Assembly (NCBI RefSeq): GCF_036250065.1 | Contig: NZ_CP109199.1 | Coordinates: 4,960,001 to 5,024,000, forward strand | Direction: 5' to 3' | DNA: 64,000 nucleotides | Origin: Micromonospora sp. NBC_01699 | GTDB taxonomy: Bacteria; Actinomycetota; Actinomycetes; Mycobacteriales; Micromonosporaceae | Shown here: piece by piece, positions 47,263 to 55,531 of the stretch | Layout of the letters: each line of letters opens with the position of its first letter | Numbering within the stretch: the first letter of the stretch is position 1 | Notes under the pieces: generated by a model | The model's database searches: none | What the model was told of the DNA's origin: nothing | The model's input: the letters and a program-made list of their open reading frames with translations, nothing else | Position numbers and translations under genes: made by a program

Positions 47263-49140
47263 ATGCTCACCGAAACCGACGTCCTGGCCCGCGTCCGCGC
47301 CCTGCACGACCCCGCCGCACCCGGCGACCCGGACCTGCTCACCGACCTCGCGGCCCTGAACGCGCCCAAAGCACTGCGCGAAGCCGGCCGCGGCCTGGCC
47401 GCCCTCGTACCGGCCCGGTTCACCCACGACGGGCAGACCCTGCGACCCCTGCGGATAGCGGTGGCCGCCACGTTCACCGCCGAGAACGTCGCACCGATCC
47501 TGCGCACCGAACTGCTGCGCGCCGGTATCGCGCCGGAGCTGCACGTGTGCGGATTCGACCAGATGCTCGTCGAGCTCAGCGACCCCGAGTCGGACCTGGC
47601 CGCGTTCGCCCCCGACATCACCCTGTGCCTGCTGCACGATGAGGCGCTGCTGCCCCGCGACTGGGACCCCACGGACCTCGCCACCCTCACCGACGCGGCC
47701 ACCCACCGCCTCGACCTGATCGAGCACGCCGTCGCGGGCTTCACCCAGCGCTCCACCGGCACGCTCGTGCTGCACACCGTGCCCCTGGCCCGCAATCAGC
47801 AGCGCCGCGTCATCAGCTTCGGCGGCCGGGCCGAACTCGGCCGGATCTGGCGCGGCGTCAACCAGCGGCTACTGGACCTGCCGGCCCGCCACCCCTCGGT
47901 CCACGTCCTGGACTTCGAGGCGCTGCTCACCGACCACCCCGGACCGGTACGCGACGACCGCCTGTACCGCTTCGCCAGCATGGCCTGGACCATCGGCGCC
48001 GAAGCCGCCTATGCCCACGAAGCCGCCGCGTTCTGCCGGGTCACCGCAGGCCTGTCCGCCAAACTCGTCATCGTCGACCTGGACAACACCCTCTGGGACG
48101 GCGTCCTGGGCGACGACGGCCCCGAAGGCATCCAGGTCGGCGGCGCCTACCCCGGCAACTGCTACACCGACCTCCAGCAGGGCCTGCTCGCCCTGCGCCG
48201 CCAGGGCGTCCTGCTGGCCGTGTGCAGCAAGAACGAGCAGGCCAACGTCGACGCCGTCCTGGCCACCCACCCCGAACTGACCCTGCGCCCCGACGACTTC
48301 GTGGCGACCGTCGCCAACTGGGGACGCAAGGACCACAACATCCGCCAGATCGTGCAGACCCTCAACATCGGCCTGGACAGCGTCGTGTTCGTCGACGACA
48401 GCCCGTTCGAATGCGAACTGGTCAGCCGGGAGATCCCCGAGGTCCGCGTCGTCAGGCTCAGCGGCGACCCCGCCGGACACGCCGCCGCGGTGCTGGAACC
48501 GCAGTTCTTCGGCGCACTCGCCACGACGGCCACCGACCGCGAGCGCACCGGCATGTACCGCGCCCGCGCCGAACGGGAGCAGTTCGCCGCGTCGTTCGTC
48601 TCCACCGGGGACTACCTGTCCGGGCTGGGACTCACTGTCACGGTCACCCCCGCCGACGCGTACACCCTGCCCCGGATCGTCCAGCTCGCCGCGCGCACCA
48701 ACCAGTTCAACCTCAACCCCCGCGCCCACGGCGAGAGCCGCACCAGGGAGATGGCCGGCTCGCCCGACCACCTCGTCCTCGGGGTCGAGGTGTCCGACCG
48801 GTTCGGCCGCGAAGGCCTGGTCGGCGCGGCCTGGGTCGCCAAGGGCCCCGACCACTGGCTCATCGAGAACTTCGTGCTCAGCTGCCGGGTGTTCTCCCGC
48901 GGCGTCGAGCAGGCCGTGCTCGCCCACCTCGCCGCACTCGCCCGAGGCTCGTCCGCCGGCACGCTGGCCGCCGGTTACCGGCGCGGGGACCGCAACAAGG
49001 CCGCCGCCTCCCTGGTCGACCCGTTCACCGTGGGCGGCGACACAGACGGCGTCACCCGGTACGCCCTCGATCTCACCACGGCGGACGTGGCCGTACCCGA
49101 ATGGATCAATCTGGAGTGGAAGGAATCTGCCCATGTCTGA
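47263..49140 (+). CDS. FkbH-family glyceryl-ACP synthase
   Basis: 625 residues, full length. An N-terminal domain (VAATFTAENVAPILRTEL), the HAD motif VDLDNTLWDGVLGDDG (~269) with both Asp residues, AVCSKNE, FVDDSPFE, and a C-terminal GNAT-like domain (DRFGREGLVGAAW). The family dephosphorylates 1,3-bisphosphoglycerate and loads D-glycerate on an ACP. The genes that would turn this into methoxymalonate (FkbG, FkbI, FkbK types) are absent nearby, so the C3 unit is probably used as glyceryl or a simple derivative. AAGGAG lies 6-11 nt upstream and the downstream ACP overlaps its stop. Confidence 0.93.
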   Translation: MLTETDVLARVRALHDPAAPGDPDLLTDLAALNAPKALREAGRGLAALVPARFTHDGQTLRPLRIAVAATFTAENVAPILRTELLRAGIAPELHVCGFDQMLVELSDPESDLAAFAPDITLCLLHDEALLPRDWDPTDLATLTDAATHRLDLIEHAVAGFTQRSTGTLVLHTVPLARNQQRRVISFGGRAELGRIWRGVNQRLLDLPARHPSVHVLDFEALLTDHPGPVRDDRLYRFASMAWTIGAEAAYAHEAAAFCRVTAGLSAKLVIVDLDNTLWDGVLGDDGPEGIQVGGAYPGNCYTDLQQGLLALRRQGVLLAVCSKNEQANVDAVLATHPELTLRPDDFVATVANWGRKDHNIRQIVQTLNIGLDSVVFVDDSPFECELVSREIPEVRVVRLSGDPAGHAAAVLEPQFFGALATTATDRERTGMYRARAEREQFAASFVSTGDYLSGLGLTVTVTPADAYTLPRIVQLAARTNQFNLNPRAHGESRTREMAGSPDHLVLGVEVSDRFGREGLVGAAWVAKGPDHWLIENFVLSCRVFSRGVEQAVLAHLAALARGSSAGTLAAGYRRGDRNKAAASLVDPFTVGGDTDGVTRYALDLTTADVAVPEWINLEWKESAHV

Positions 49141-49369
49141 TGTCACCGGCACCGTCGTCGGGCTCGTCGAGCGGGTCACCGAGTCGCCCGACATCTCCCC
49201 GGCGTCGAGTTTCCACAGCCTCGCCGACTGGACGAGCCTGGCCGCGCTGCGCCTGCTCACCGAAATCGAGGACGAGTTCGGGGTGCAGCTCGACCTGCGC
49301 ACCTACCTCGCCGTGAACGACGTCGGGCAGCTGTCCGACCTGGTGAGCACCGCGCTGGGGGACCGATGA
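49133..49369 (+). CDS. Second discrete ACP (FkbH-associated type)
   Basis: 78 residues; attachment Ser in LADWTSLAALRLLTEIE. It overlaps the FkbH stop by 8 nt and the VOC start by 4 nt. It is the best partner for the intact FkbH, while the ACP at 44.4 kb would partner the fusion protein; this pairing is inferred only from position. Confidence 0.87.
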   Translation: MSDVTGTVVGLVERVTESPDISPASSFHSLADWTSLAALRLLTEIEDEFGVQLDLRTYLAVNDVGQLSDLVSTALGDR

Positions 49370-49830
49370 TCCTGCGTATCGACCATGTCGGCATGGTGGC
49401 GGCGAATCTGAAGGCGGCCGCCGCCGGGCTGCGCATGCTGACCATGAGCCCCGACGAGCACGACATCGTCGCCACCTACGACGTGGAGTGCCAGTTCTGG
49501 CGCCGAGAGGGCGATCCGACCGCGATCGAGATCGTCACCCCGGCCGGACCGTCCAGCCAGGTCAGCGGGCATCTGCGCCGCAGTGGGCCCGGCCTGCACC
49601 ATGTGGCGTTCGAGGTCGACGACATCGTCGCTGAGCTGGCCGTCCTGCGCGCCCGGGGTGCCGTACTGGTCGACGACGAGCCGCGGCCGGGTGGGCAGCC
49701 GGGGTTGCGGATCGCATTCGTGCACCTCGGGCCCGCGACCGGGCTGCTGGTCGAGCTCGTCCAGTACGCCGAGCCTCGGGTTCGGCCGGTGGCCGAGGTG
49801 CCCCGGCAGCGCGAAGCCGTCGGCGGATGA
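49366..49830 (+). CDS. VOC/glyoxalase-fold protein, methylmalonyl-CoA epimerase-like
   Basis: 154 residues with two beta-alpha-beta-beta-beta halves. The metal-ligand pattern is visible: RIDHVGMV (His7), GPGLHHVAFEV and LVELVQYAEP. It resembles methylmalonyl-CoA epimerases and may epimerise or isomerise the C3 or acyl unit on the ACP. ATG overlaps the ACP stop (ATGA). It is the last gene before a strong terminator. Confidence 0.82.
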   Translation: MILRIDHVGMVAANLKAAAAGLRMLTMSPDEHDIVATYDVECQFWRREGDPTAIEIVTPAGPSSQVSGHLRRSGPGLHHVAFEVDDIVAELAVLRARGAVLVDDEPRPGGQPGLRIAFVHLGPATGLLVELVQYAEPRVRPVAEVPRQREAVGG

Positions 49831-49842
49831 GCTCGGACGTGC

Positions 49843-49885
49843 GGTGAACGCCGGGCACCGGCCGTATCGGTGCCCGGCGTTCACC
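49843..49885 (+). terminator. Strong hairpin terminator after the VOC gene
   Basis: Perfect 18-bp stem (arm GGTGAACGCCGGGCACCG) with a 7-base loop, 12 bases after the VOC stop. No T-run follows, as is common in actinomycetes. It separates the thioesterase gene from the main operon. Confidence 0.85.
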
Positions 49886-49929
49886 CAGCCTGCACGCCTT
49901 CTGTCGGCTCGATGACTTTGGGGAACCCG

Positions 49930-50652
49930 TTGATCGTGCGTGACATCGTCTCCCCGCGATGGCTGCCGTTCGGTGGCACCGGGCGCGGGGTGTCAGTGTT
50001 CTGCCTGCCGCATGCGGGGGGCACCGCCCGCTCCTACCGGAGCTGGGCCGACTCCACGGCCAATGCGGACGTGAACTTCGTTCCGGTGGAGCTTCCCGGC
50101 CACGGCAGCCGGATCGCCGAAGCGCCGGTCGCCGAGCTCGACGCGCTGACCGAGCAGCTGGTCGAGGTGGTGGACGCGTACGCCGCCGAGACCGGACGTC
50201 CGTACGCGCTGTTCGGACACAGCATGGGTGGCCTGTTGGCGTACCACCTGGCGGGCCGTCTCGCGGCGTCCGCCCGGCCCGGGCCGGTCTGCCTCGTCGT
50301 CTCCGGCTGCCGGCCGCCGCAGCAGCAGCCCGCTATCGATCTGCTCGGTCTCGACGACGACACGCTCGTGGCAACACTGGTGCGCGTCGGCGGCCTGACG
50401 GCGGAGATGGCGGCGGAGACCGAGCTGATGGCGGTGATTCTTCCCGCGCTGCGAGCTGACCTGGCTCTGTTCGCCGGCTACCGGCCGCCCGGGTCCCGGC
50501 TTTCGGCTCCGATCATCGCGCTGGCGGGGACCCAGGATCCGCTGGCAGAACCGCAGGATCAGCGGGGCTGGCGGTCGCACACCAGCCGGGGCCTGCTCCG
50601 GCGCGTGTTCCGCGGTGGTCACTTTTTTTACACGACACTCCGGACGAGGTGA
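49930..50652 (+). CDS. Type II thioesterase, C-terminus frameshifted
   Basis: About 240 residues. The alpha/beta-hydrolase editing thioesterase of NRPS/PKS systems: PHAGGTARSYR near the start, catalytic Ser in GHSMGG, Asp in AGTQDPL, His in RGGHFFY. TTG 49930, five bases after GGGGAA, is preferred; GTG 49936 and ATG 49912 are in frame. At 50627-50633 a run of seven T ends the usual frame soon after as TTLRTR. One extra T would give HFFLHDTPDEVMREIAQSI and on to 50741, the normal family ending. So the last ~30 residues are lost by a single-base indel, either real or a sequencing error. All three catalytic residues lie before the break. Confidence 0.85.
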   Translation: MIVRDIVSPRWLPFGGTGRGVSVFCLPHAGGTARSYRSWADSTANADVNFVPVELPGHGSRIAEAPVAELDALTEQLVEVVDAYAAETGRPYALFGHSMGGLLAYHLAGRLAASARPGPVCLVVSGCRPPQQQPAIDLLGLDDDTLVATLVRVGGLTAEMAAETELMAVILPALRADLALFAGYRPPGSRLSAPIIALAGTQDPLAEPQDQRGWRSHTSRGLLRRVFRGGHFFYTTLRTR

Positions 50653-50741
50653 TGCGGGAGATCGCCCAGAGCATCGGACAGCTGTGCCAACGCAGGCCCG
50701 TTTACCGAAGTGGCACGAGCGATCTGACCGGTGCCCGCTGA

Positions 50742-51005
50742 CACGGCTCGGCGTACCCGCCAATGCGACAGAGCCGCCGGTGGAGCATCCGCACCACCGG
50801 GCCGGTGGACCGGTCGCTGCTGACCGCACGGCCCAGTCCCCTACCGGTGACCGCTGCCGCCGATGCGGTCCTGGCACACATCCGTTCCGCTTTTCCCGCC
50901 GACTGCCTGATCGGACGGGACTGCGACCGGCCGCTCGTACTCCCGCCCGTGCTCGCCGGAGATGCCGCCTACCTCGCGTGGGTCCGCAATTCGGGCGGCA
51001 CTCGA
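50742..51005. other. Stretch without recognised gene
   Basis: About 264 bases after the thioesterase region. An open frame here has no recognisable motif and is not called. Confidence 0.45.
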
Positions 51006-51061
51006 CAATTGAGCGCCAGGCACGTGATGCGACGGGGGCATACGTGTCTGGCGCTCAATTG
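51006..51061 (-). terminator. Long inverted repeat downstream of a secreted-protein gene
   Basis: 20-bp arms with one mismatch (CAATTGAGCGCCAGGCACGT and its partner) around 16 bases. It lies 26 bases beyond the stop of the minus-strand secreted protein and is probably its terminator. Confidence 0.6.
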
Positions 51062-51087
51062 ACATGGTCGGAGTACAACCCGCCGGG

Positions 51088-51333
51088 TTACGAGACCCAG
51101 AGCTCGTAGTGGCCCGGTCCGCTCCATCTGGATGGAATGATCGTCGTGCAGTAGTAGTTGCTCCACAATTGGTTGGCCTGGCCGGTGTAGCCGACCCCGG
51201 CGCACTGGTCGGCCCAGCCGTACACGCCCTGCTTGACATAGCCGGGCGCGTTGGCTTGCGCGGGTGAAGCAAGACCGATCGCTGCCATGACGGCGGCTGC
51301 TGTCAATGCCAGTCCGTTGATAACAGGCTTCAT
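51088..51333 (-). CDS. Small secreted protein
   Basis: 81 residues. A clear signal peptide (MKPVINGLALTAAAVMAAIG, cleavage near AQA-NAPG ~28) leaves a ~53-residue product with two Cys (DQCAGVG, NYYCTT) and several Trp/Tyr. No family is recognised. It looks exported. Confidence 0.7.
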   Translation of the reverse strand: MKPVINGLALTAAAVMAAIGLASPAQANAPGYVKQGVYGWADQCAGVGYTGQANQLWSNYYCTTIIPSRWSGPGHYELWVS

Positions 51334-51644
51334 GTAAGAAAGTTAACTGATACGACCGGCCGGGAGCAACGGTAACTTTGCGTCAGTGGCGCCCCTCCGG
51401 GCGGTCGCGCCGGTCTACGTCGCCGAACGGCAGGGCGGAGCAGCCGCACCCCAGTAGTCCCGGTATTCGACCTTCGGAACGCGGACGGCCCACGGCCGGC
51501 GGGGGTGGTAAAGGTGGCGACTTGGGGCGTGTTACTCGGATTCGCGACATACGCCGAGGTGGTTCCGCAAATATTGGCGTGGGCCGACGTACCGAGGTTC
51601 CACCCGGGGACCAGACGCCGAGGTTTCATGCCGCGAGGGCGGGG
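51334..51644. other. Stretch without recognised gene
   Basis: About 310 bases between a secreted-protein gene and a transposase remnant; nothing recognisable apart from the presumed promoter of the minus-strand gene. Confidence 0.45.
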
Positions 51645-52010
51645 GGGGTTGAAGGAAACGGGTACGCGCTTCGTGGAGTGTGCGGTGGCCCAGTGTCGAG
51701 TGTCGGCGACGATTCTCGGCGGGCGAGTTCACGGTGTGCAGGTCGATCGTCGTGGCCAGGTGGAGCCAGCCCTCGGCGGTGGGTAGGTAGGTCATGTCAC
51801 CCACGAGACGGTGTCCGGGTGCATCGGCGGCGAAGTCCCGCCTGATCAGGTCCGGCGCCGGCGCGTCCGTCTGGTCCTGCTTGGTCAGGCGGCGGCGCCG
51901 CCGGGGGGATTCCGACGATGCCGCGTTCCCGCATGATCCGCTCGACCCGTTTACGGTTGACCCGGCGGCCACGGCGGCGCAGCTCAACGACCATTCGCGG
52001 GGACCGTAGG
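51645..52010 (-). pseudogene. IS3-family transposase remnant
   Basis: Minus-strand pieces of an IS3 OrfB in two frames. A helix-turn-helix part (SPRMVVELRRRGRRVNRKRV) is followed, after a frameshift, by the integrase core start (GHRLVGDMTYLPTAEGWLHL, TTIDLHTV). It then jumps directly to the C-terminal NRRRHSTLGHRTLHEAR. Roughly 100 residues of the catalytic core are deleted, so it cannot transpose. Confidence 0.75.
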
Positions 52011-52479
52011 CGCCCCGGTGTCCGCCCGTTGTCTGCGGATACTCCCCGACCCGAGTTGCGATCCTTGCCCGTTCCGGGAACCGGCGCAGCTACCTGGTCG
52101 CGCTGCCGCACGCCGCCACTTCCGGCGACGTGTACTGCGTGTCCCGAGATGTTGCGGCCACCCAATATGAGGTCCTCTCTCAGGACCGGACAATCTGAAT
52201 CCAGAAAGTGGCCCGGAAAAGAACCGCGCTGGCTCGTGCGATCTGACCGCGGACCCAAGCGGGCTCGGCATGTCCTTCGAATCCGTGACGCAACAGCACC
52301 CATCGAGCCGTCCGGCCAGGGCGACAAGCCTTCGTCCCCGACCGAAAGGTGGCACTTGCGGTCCCCTCCCCCGGCCACCGTCTGGTCCAATTCGTCTCAG
52401 TGGACAGCGAACGAAGTGATGCCGAACAGAACACCGTGACGGCACCCGGTCCGGACGTCGACCCGACGATCGCATCGAG
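52011..52479. other. Stretch without recognised gene
   Basis: About 470 bases of probably decayed sequence between the IS3 remnant and an HTH fragment; no conserved protein is recognised on either strand. Confidence 0.4.
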
Positions 52480-52744
52480 CGCCGCACAGTACGTCGCACT
52501 CCTGCGCCGGGTCCGTGACCAATCGGGCCTCACCTACCGCGCGATCGCACGACGAGCACAGGCCAACGGCGAAATCCTGCCGGCCAGCACCCTCGCCACC
52601 ATGTTCGGACGAACGACGCTACCCCGCGCCTGTTCCGAGCAATCCGGCACAGACGTAAACCCATGCCGACTACCCAGAGGTGAATCATGGTTGACGCATT
52701 GCCGCAGCGTCAACGGAAGCACCCACTCTCGGGCCTCGATCTAG
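52480..52744 (+). pseudogene. Truncated helix-turn-helix protein fragment
   Basis: The reading AQYVALLRRVRDQSGLTYRA followed by LPASTLATMFGRTTLPR matches the N-terminal HTH-like module of many actinobacterial proteins, related to the head of the NBR1-Ig protein at 23.3 kb. After TTLPRA the family sequence breaks off and the frame stops at 52744. Probably a relic. Confidence 0.55.
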
Positions 52745-52822
52745 TCCGGTGAATTCAGCCTCGCAGAATGAGTGGAAGCGCGCTACAAGGCTAGCCAAGA
52801 TGCATTTCCCGAGAGGAGACTG

Positions 52823-53911
52823 ATGGTGCTCGACCCAATTGTCGCGCTCAATTCGGCGCTTCCGGCGCGCCCACCGGCCGACGGTCCGGCGCGGAGGGCG
52901 GGCGTGGTGCAGGCACTTGAGATCCCTGCCGAGGGACTCAGGAATGTCCGCTTCGGCTGGTCGATGGTGACCGAGGCCACCCTGTCGTTGTGGGCGGCCG
53001 CCGGAGACGACCAGGCGCCTTGGGTCCGACGGTGGTGGAGCGATGTACGCGGACGGCTACCGCCGGGCAGACCGCGCCTGTTGCGCGAGATCATCGGGAC
53101 GGGCGGATACCCGCCGGACTTCCTCCTACCGGTGGTGGCCGGCGGCTCCACCTCCCTCGATGAGGAACTGCACGCGCTGGTGACCACATCGACGGGGTCG
53201 ATCCGAGATGACCTGACCTGCGCCATCGCTGATGCCAAGCGAACGGGGCGCACCGGGCCGGCGCTGCCGCTGGCCACACGCCTGCTGGACGCGCGCGGCG
53301 AGGGCGCCTACCTGGCCGCCTTGGCCGATGAGCTGAGAACCTACTGGGCGGCGGCTTTGGCCCCGTACTGGGACGGGCTGCGGGCCGACCTGGAGTTGGA
53401 ATTCGACCATCGGGCGCGAACACTCGCCGCCGATGGGGTCCAGACGGTCATCGCCGACATGAGCCGACACCTGGCCTGGAGCGGCGACACGCTACTCGTC
53501 GACATGCCGCCCCGCGCCCGACTAACCGCCAACGCGGGGCTGTGGTGTGTCGGTTCGGCGTTCATGGGCGATCGGATTCTCCTGACCAGCCGTCCCGACG
53601 ACACCGTAGCCATCTACTTCGCTGTCGGGGCGGCGGGCGCCACGTCGGGGAGGCAACCGATCAGACTAATTTCGCGGGACCTCACCGAACTTCTCGGCGC
53701 GACCCGTGCCGCGTTGTTGGCCACCCTGGACATCGTGCACACCACCGCCGACCTCGCCCGGCGCCACAACCTTTCGGCCGCTACCGTCTCTCATCATCTG
53801 GGCATCCTGCACAAGGCGGGCCTGCTCCATCGCCGGCGTGACGGCAAGCGCGTGCTGTATCGGCGCAGCCCTCTGGGTAACGCCCTCACCCGCCGAAAGA
53901 TATCTCAATGA
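52823..53911 (+). CDS. ArsR-type transcriptional regulator with long N-terminal domain
   Basis: 362 residues from ATG 52823 (GAGAGGAG upstream). The long N-terminal part (~1-260) has no enzyme motif and resembles the uncharacterised N-terminal region of actinobacterial ArsR-like regulators. The C-terminal ~80 residues form a winged helix: TTADLARRHNLSAATVSHHL then KAGLLHRRRDGKRVLYRR. Metal-binding Cys of classical ArsR are not seen. It is the only complete regulator near the knottin-like island 0.9 kb downstream, but a decayed IS element lies between them. Confidence 0.82.
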   Translation: MVLDPIVALNSALPARPPADGPARRAGVVQALEIPAEGLRNVRFGWSMVTEATLSLWAAAGDDQAPWVRRWWSDVRGRLPPGRPRLLREIIGTGGYPPDFLLPVVAGGSTSLDEELHALVTTSTGSIRDDLTCAIADAKRTGRTGPALPLATRLLDARGEGAYLAALADELRTYWAAALAPYWDGLRADLELEFDHRARTLAADGVQTVIADMSRHLAWSGDTLLVDMPPRARLTANAGLWCVGSAFMGDRILLTSRPDDTVAIYFAVGAAGATSGRQPIRLISRDLTELLGATRAALLATLDIVHTTADLARRHNLSAATVSHHLGILHKAGLLHRRRDGKRVLYRRSPLGNALTRRKISQ

Positions 53912-53929
53912 GTTTTGAGCGGGGTGTCA

Positions 53930-54600
53930 GGCTGATTGGAGATGGGGCGTCGTTGCCGGCGGGCCGGGCCTCCTCGGGTGAGTCGGCGGATCAGCCGATT
54001 GATCGCGCTCACCGGATCAGGGCCTCGGACACCGCCGGGTGACGTTTGTAGTCACGGGCCAGGCGCCGGTACGAGACGAGCCACACCAGGGTCGGCTCGG
54101 CCACCCGCCGCCTCGGATGGACCACGAAGCCTTCCTGTCCACCCGACTTCCGAACAATCGCAAATGAGCGCGGAGAACGTCCCGGCACCCACCGACCAGA
54201 TGGCCAGCGAAGCCCCGGTCGGCGAACACGAACCGGATCGGAGTGCCGGCGCAAACCGCCACTAGGGCGTCCTTTCCGCCGTCTCGGTCGGTCCTGCCAT
54301 GTCGCCACGAGGACCCACACGCAGACCAGCAGGCCGAGGGTGACGGTCACGACTGACCGCTTCCGACCGTTGGCCCTCGTCAAGGGTCGTAGCTGCGAGT
54401 GTCCCGGCCGACCGCGTCGGCCCCCTTCACCGACAGGTACACGACGACTACGTCCCGGCGCGAATGCCTCGGCACCCGCCCGGGTTCCTTTGTCGGCGGC
54501 GACAAGGGCTCGACGATCTCTCACTGCGCATCGGTCAGGTTCCGGTCGTACGTCCGTAGCCGCTCTACCGAGGAACTCTCTGACGGAGATCCACTCACCC
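53930..54600 (-). pseudogene. IS5-type transposase remnant
   Basis: The minus strand gives recognisable pieces in three frames: NLTDAQ at the start, KGADAVGRDTRSYDP, ANGRKRSVVTVTLGLLVCVW, PIRFVFADRGFAGHLV, and a C-terminal GFVVHPRRRVAEPTLVWL with RRLARDYKRHP. At least two frameshifts, in-frame stops and a large N-terminal deletion make it inactive. It lies just upstream of the knottin-like precursor. Confidence 0.75.
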
Positions 54601-54742
54601 GACGGACACACTGTGTGACGCCCTGCCAAACACTCACTCGGGCCGTTGAAAATACGCGGACCAGTTGACCTCGTCGTTTCGACTCCAGTCAAATCGACGA
54701 GCAGCCGCTCCTCGACAGGACGCAAGCATTCGTGTTGAGATC

Positions 54743-54772
54743 TTTACATAGGCTCACACTGGTGAATCTATT
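54743..54772 (+). promoter_or_regulatory. Candidate promoter of the knottin-like precursor operon
   Basis: TTTACA, 18 nt, TCTATT, ending 24 nt before the precursor ATG, in an AT-richer patch. Consensus match only; the position suits a short leader holding only the strong ribosome site GAGGAGGTG. Confidence 0.45.
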
Positions 54773-54796
54773 AACTCATCCGAGGAGGTGAAAAGT

Positions 54797-54991
54797 ATGA
54801 TCACAACGTCCATTGTTGACAGGCTGGCCAGCAACAGCCTTCAGCAGCACATGTTCGAGTCCCAGTCGACTGTGGCTCAGGAATGCATACCGAATGGCGG
54901 CAGGTGTCTCTTCACGTATACCTGCTGCGACGGCTACTACTGCCGCCTCTACGTCGGTTGGTCGGCGGACGGCCACTGCCGTCCAGGCTGA
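54797..54991 (+). CDS. Knottin-like six-cysteine precursor peptide
   Basis: 64 residues; ATG 54797 has GAGGAGGTG 7 nt upstream, a near-perfect ribosome site. Residues 1-28 or so are a leader without a hydrophobic signal segment (LASNSLQQHMFESQSTVAQ). The core from ~29 has Cys at 30, 37, 43, 44, 49 and 61, i.e. C-x6-C-x5-CC-x4-C-x11-C. This is the spacing of inhibitor cystine knots. The opening ECIPNGGRC matches plant Mj-AMP/PAFP antimicrobial knottins (CIxNGGRC). The next genes are lasso-type maturation and export genes, which implies a ribosomal peptide processed in the cytoplasm and exported by the ABC protein. The core has no Gly1 plus Asp/Glu7-9 arrangement, so it is not an ordinary lasso peptide. 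Confidence 0.85.
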   Translation: MITTSIVDRLASNSLQQHMFESQSTVAQECIPNGGRCLFTYTCCDGYYCRLYVGWSADGHCRPG

Positions 54992-55162
54992 GGCACTTCC
55001 GTCTCGGTCGTCGGCGCGTGCCCTTGTTGGGCTTCAGCGGCGGCTACGCAATTTCGTGCCGGGTCGGGCCGCTCACTGCGCGGCCCGCCCGGTGCGATCG
55101 ATGCGGGCAACCCACGCTGCGACGCCAGAACTGACATGAATGCAAGAAAGGGGGGTTGTGTG

Positions 55163-55531
55163 ATGGTGCGCACGGCGGCCATGGAAGCGCGTGAGTTTCT
55201 GGAGTCTGTACGGGGTGATGGGGGGACGTATCGGATCGAATCGTGGCCGCAGATGATACCGGTTCGCCGGGCGCAGCGAGTCGACGACGTCGTGGCATCG
55301 TTGCGGGTGGAGCAGCGCAACAGTGTCGGGTTTCTGGACCCGGTAGAGGATGCGCTGTATGTGACGGTGGGGCTGCGGGGTTTGGGTTTCCCAGCTTCGT
55401 TCCACCTGGGCAGGGAGACCGTGCCGGCGTTGCCACCGGCAGGTTTCTACGCGTGGGTGGAGTGTGACGGCGAAGTGGTGAGCACCTCCCTGCCCGTCAA
55501 GGAGACATATCTCGAGGTACATCGAGCATGA
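55163..55531 (+). CDS. Lasso B2-like protein lacking catalytic Cys and His
   Basis: About 122 residues from ATG 55163 (AAAGGGGGG upstream); an in-frame ATG at 55136 is less well placed. It aligns by eye with lasso-peptide B2 leader peptidases through RAQRVDDVVASLRV, VTVGLRGLGFPASFHLG and YAWVECDGEVV. B2 proteins have a catalytic Cys in GCLxRS and a His in AHAWV. Here these read GFLDPVE and FYAWV, so both are gone. It may be a pseudoenzyme that only binds the precursor. Its stop overlaps the AsnB-like gene start. Confidence 0.75.
   Translation: MVRTAAMEAREFLESVRGDGGTYRIESWPQMIPVRRAQRVDDVVASLRVEQRNSVGFLDPVEDALYVTVGLRGLGFPASFHLGRETVPALPPAGFYAWVECDGEVVSTSLPVKETYLEVHRA

Noticed and set aside
44583-47795. 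A ~1070-codon minus-strand open frame
   Set aside because: It lies opposite the FkbH-KASIII and FkbH genes, which carry full catalytic motifs; the antisense product has none.
50763-51062. 99-codon plus-strand frame after the thioesterase
   Set aside because: No motif, no ribosome site, and it ends inside the inverted repeat assigned as a terminator.
54797-54991. Calling the precursor an ordinary lasso peptide because of its neighbours
   Set aside because: The core has six Cys in knottin spacing and no Gly1 with Asp/Glu at 7-9; the B2- and cyclase-like proteins also lack key residues.
54797-54991. Calling the precursor a CS-alpha-beta defensin
   Set aside because: Defensins need CxxxC and CxC pairs; here there is an adjacent CC and cystine-knot spacing instead.
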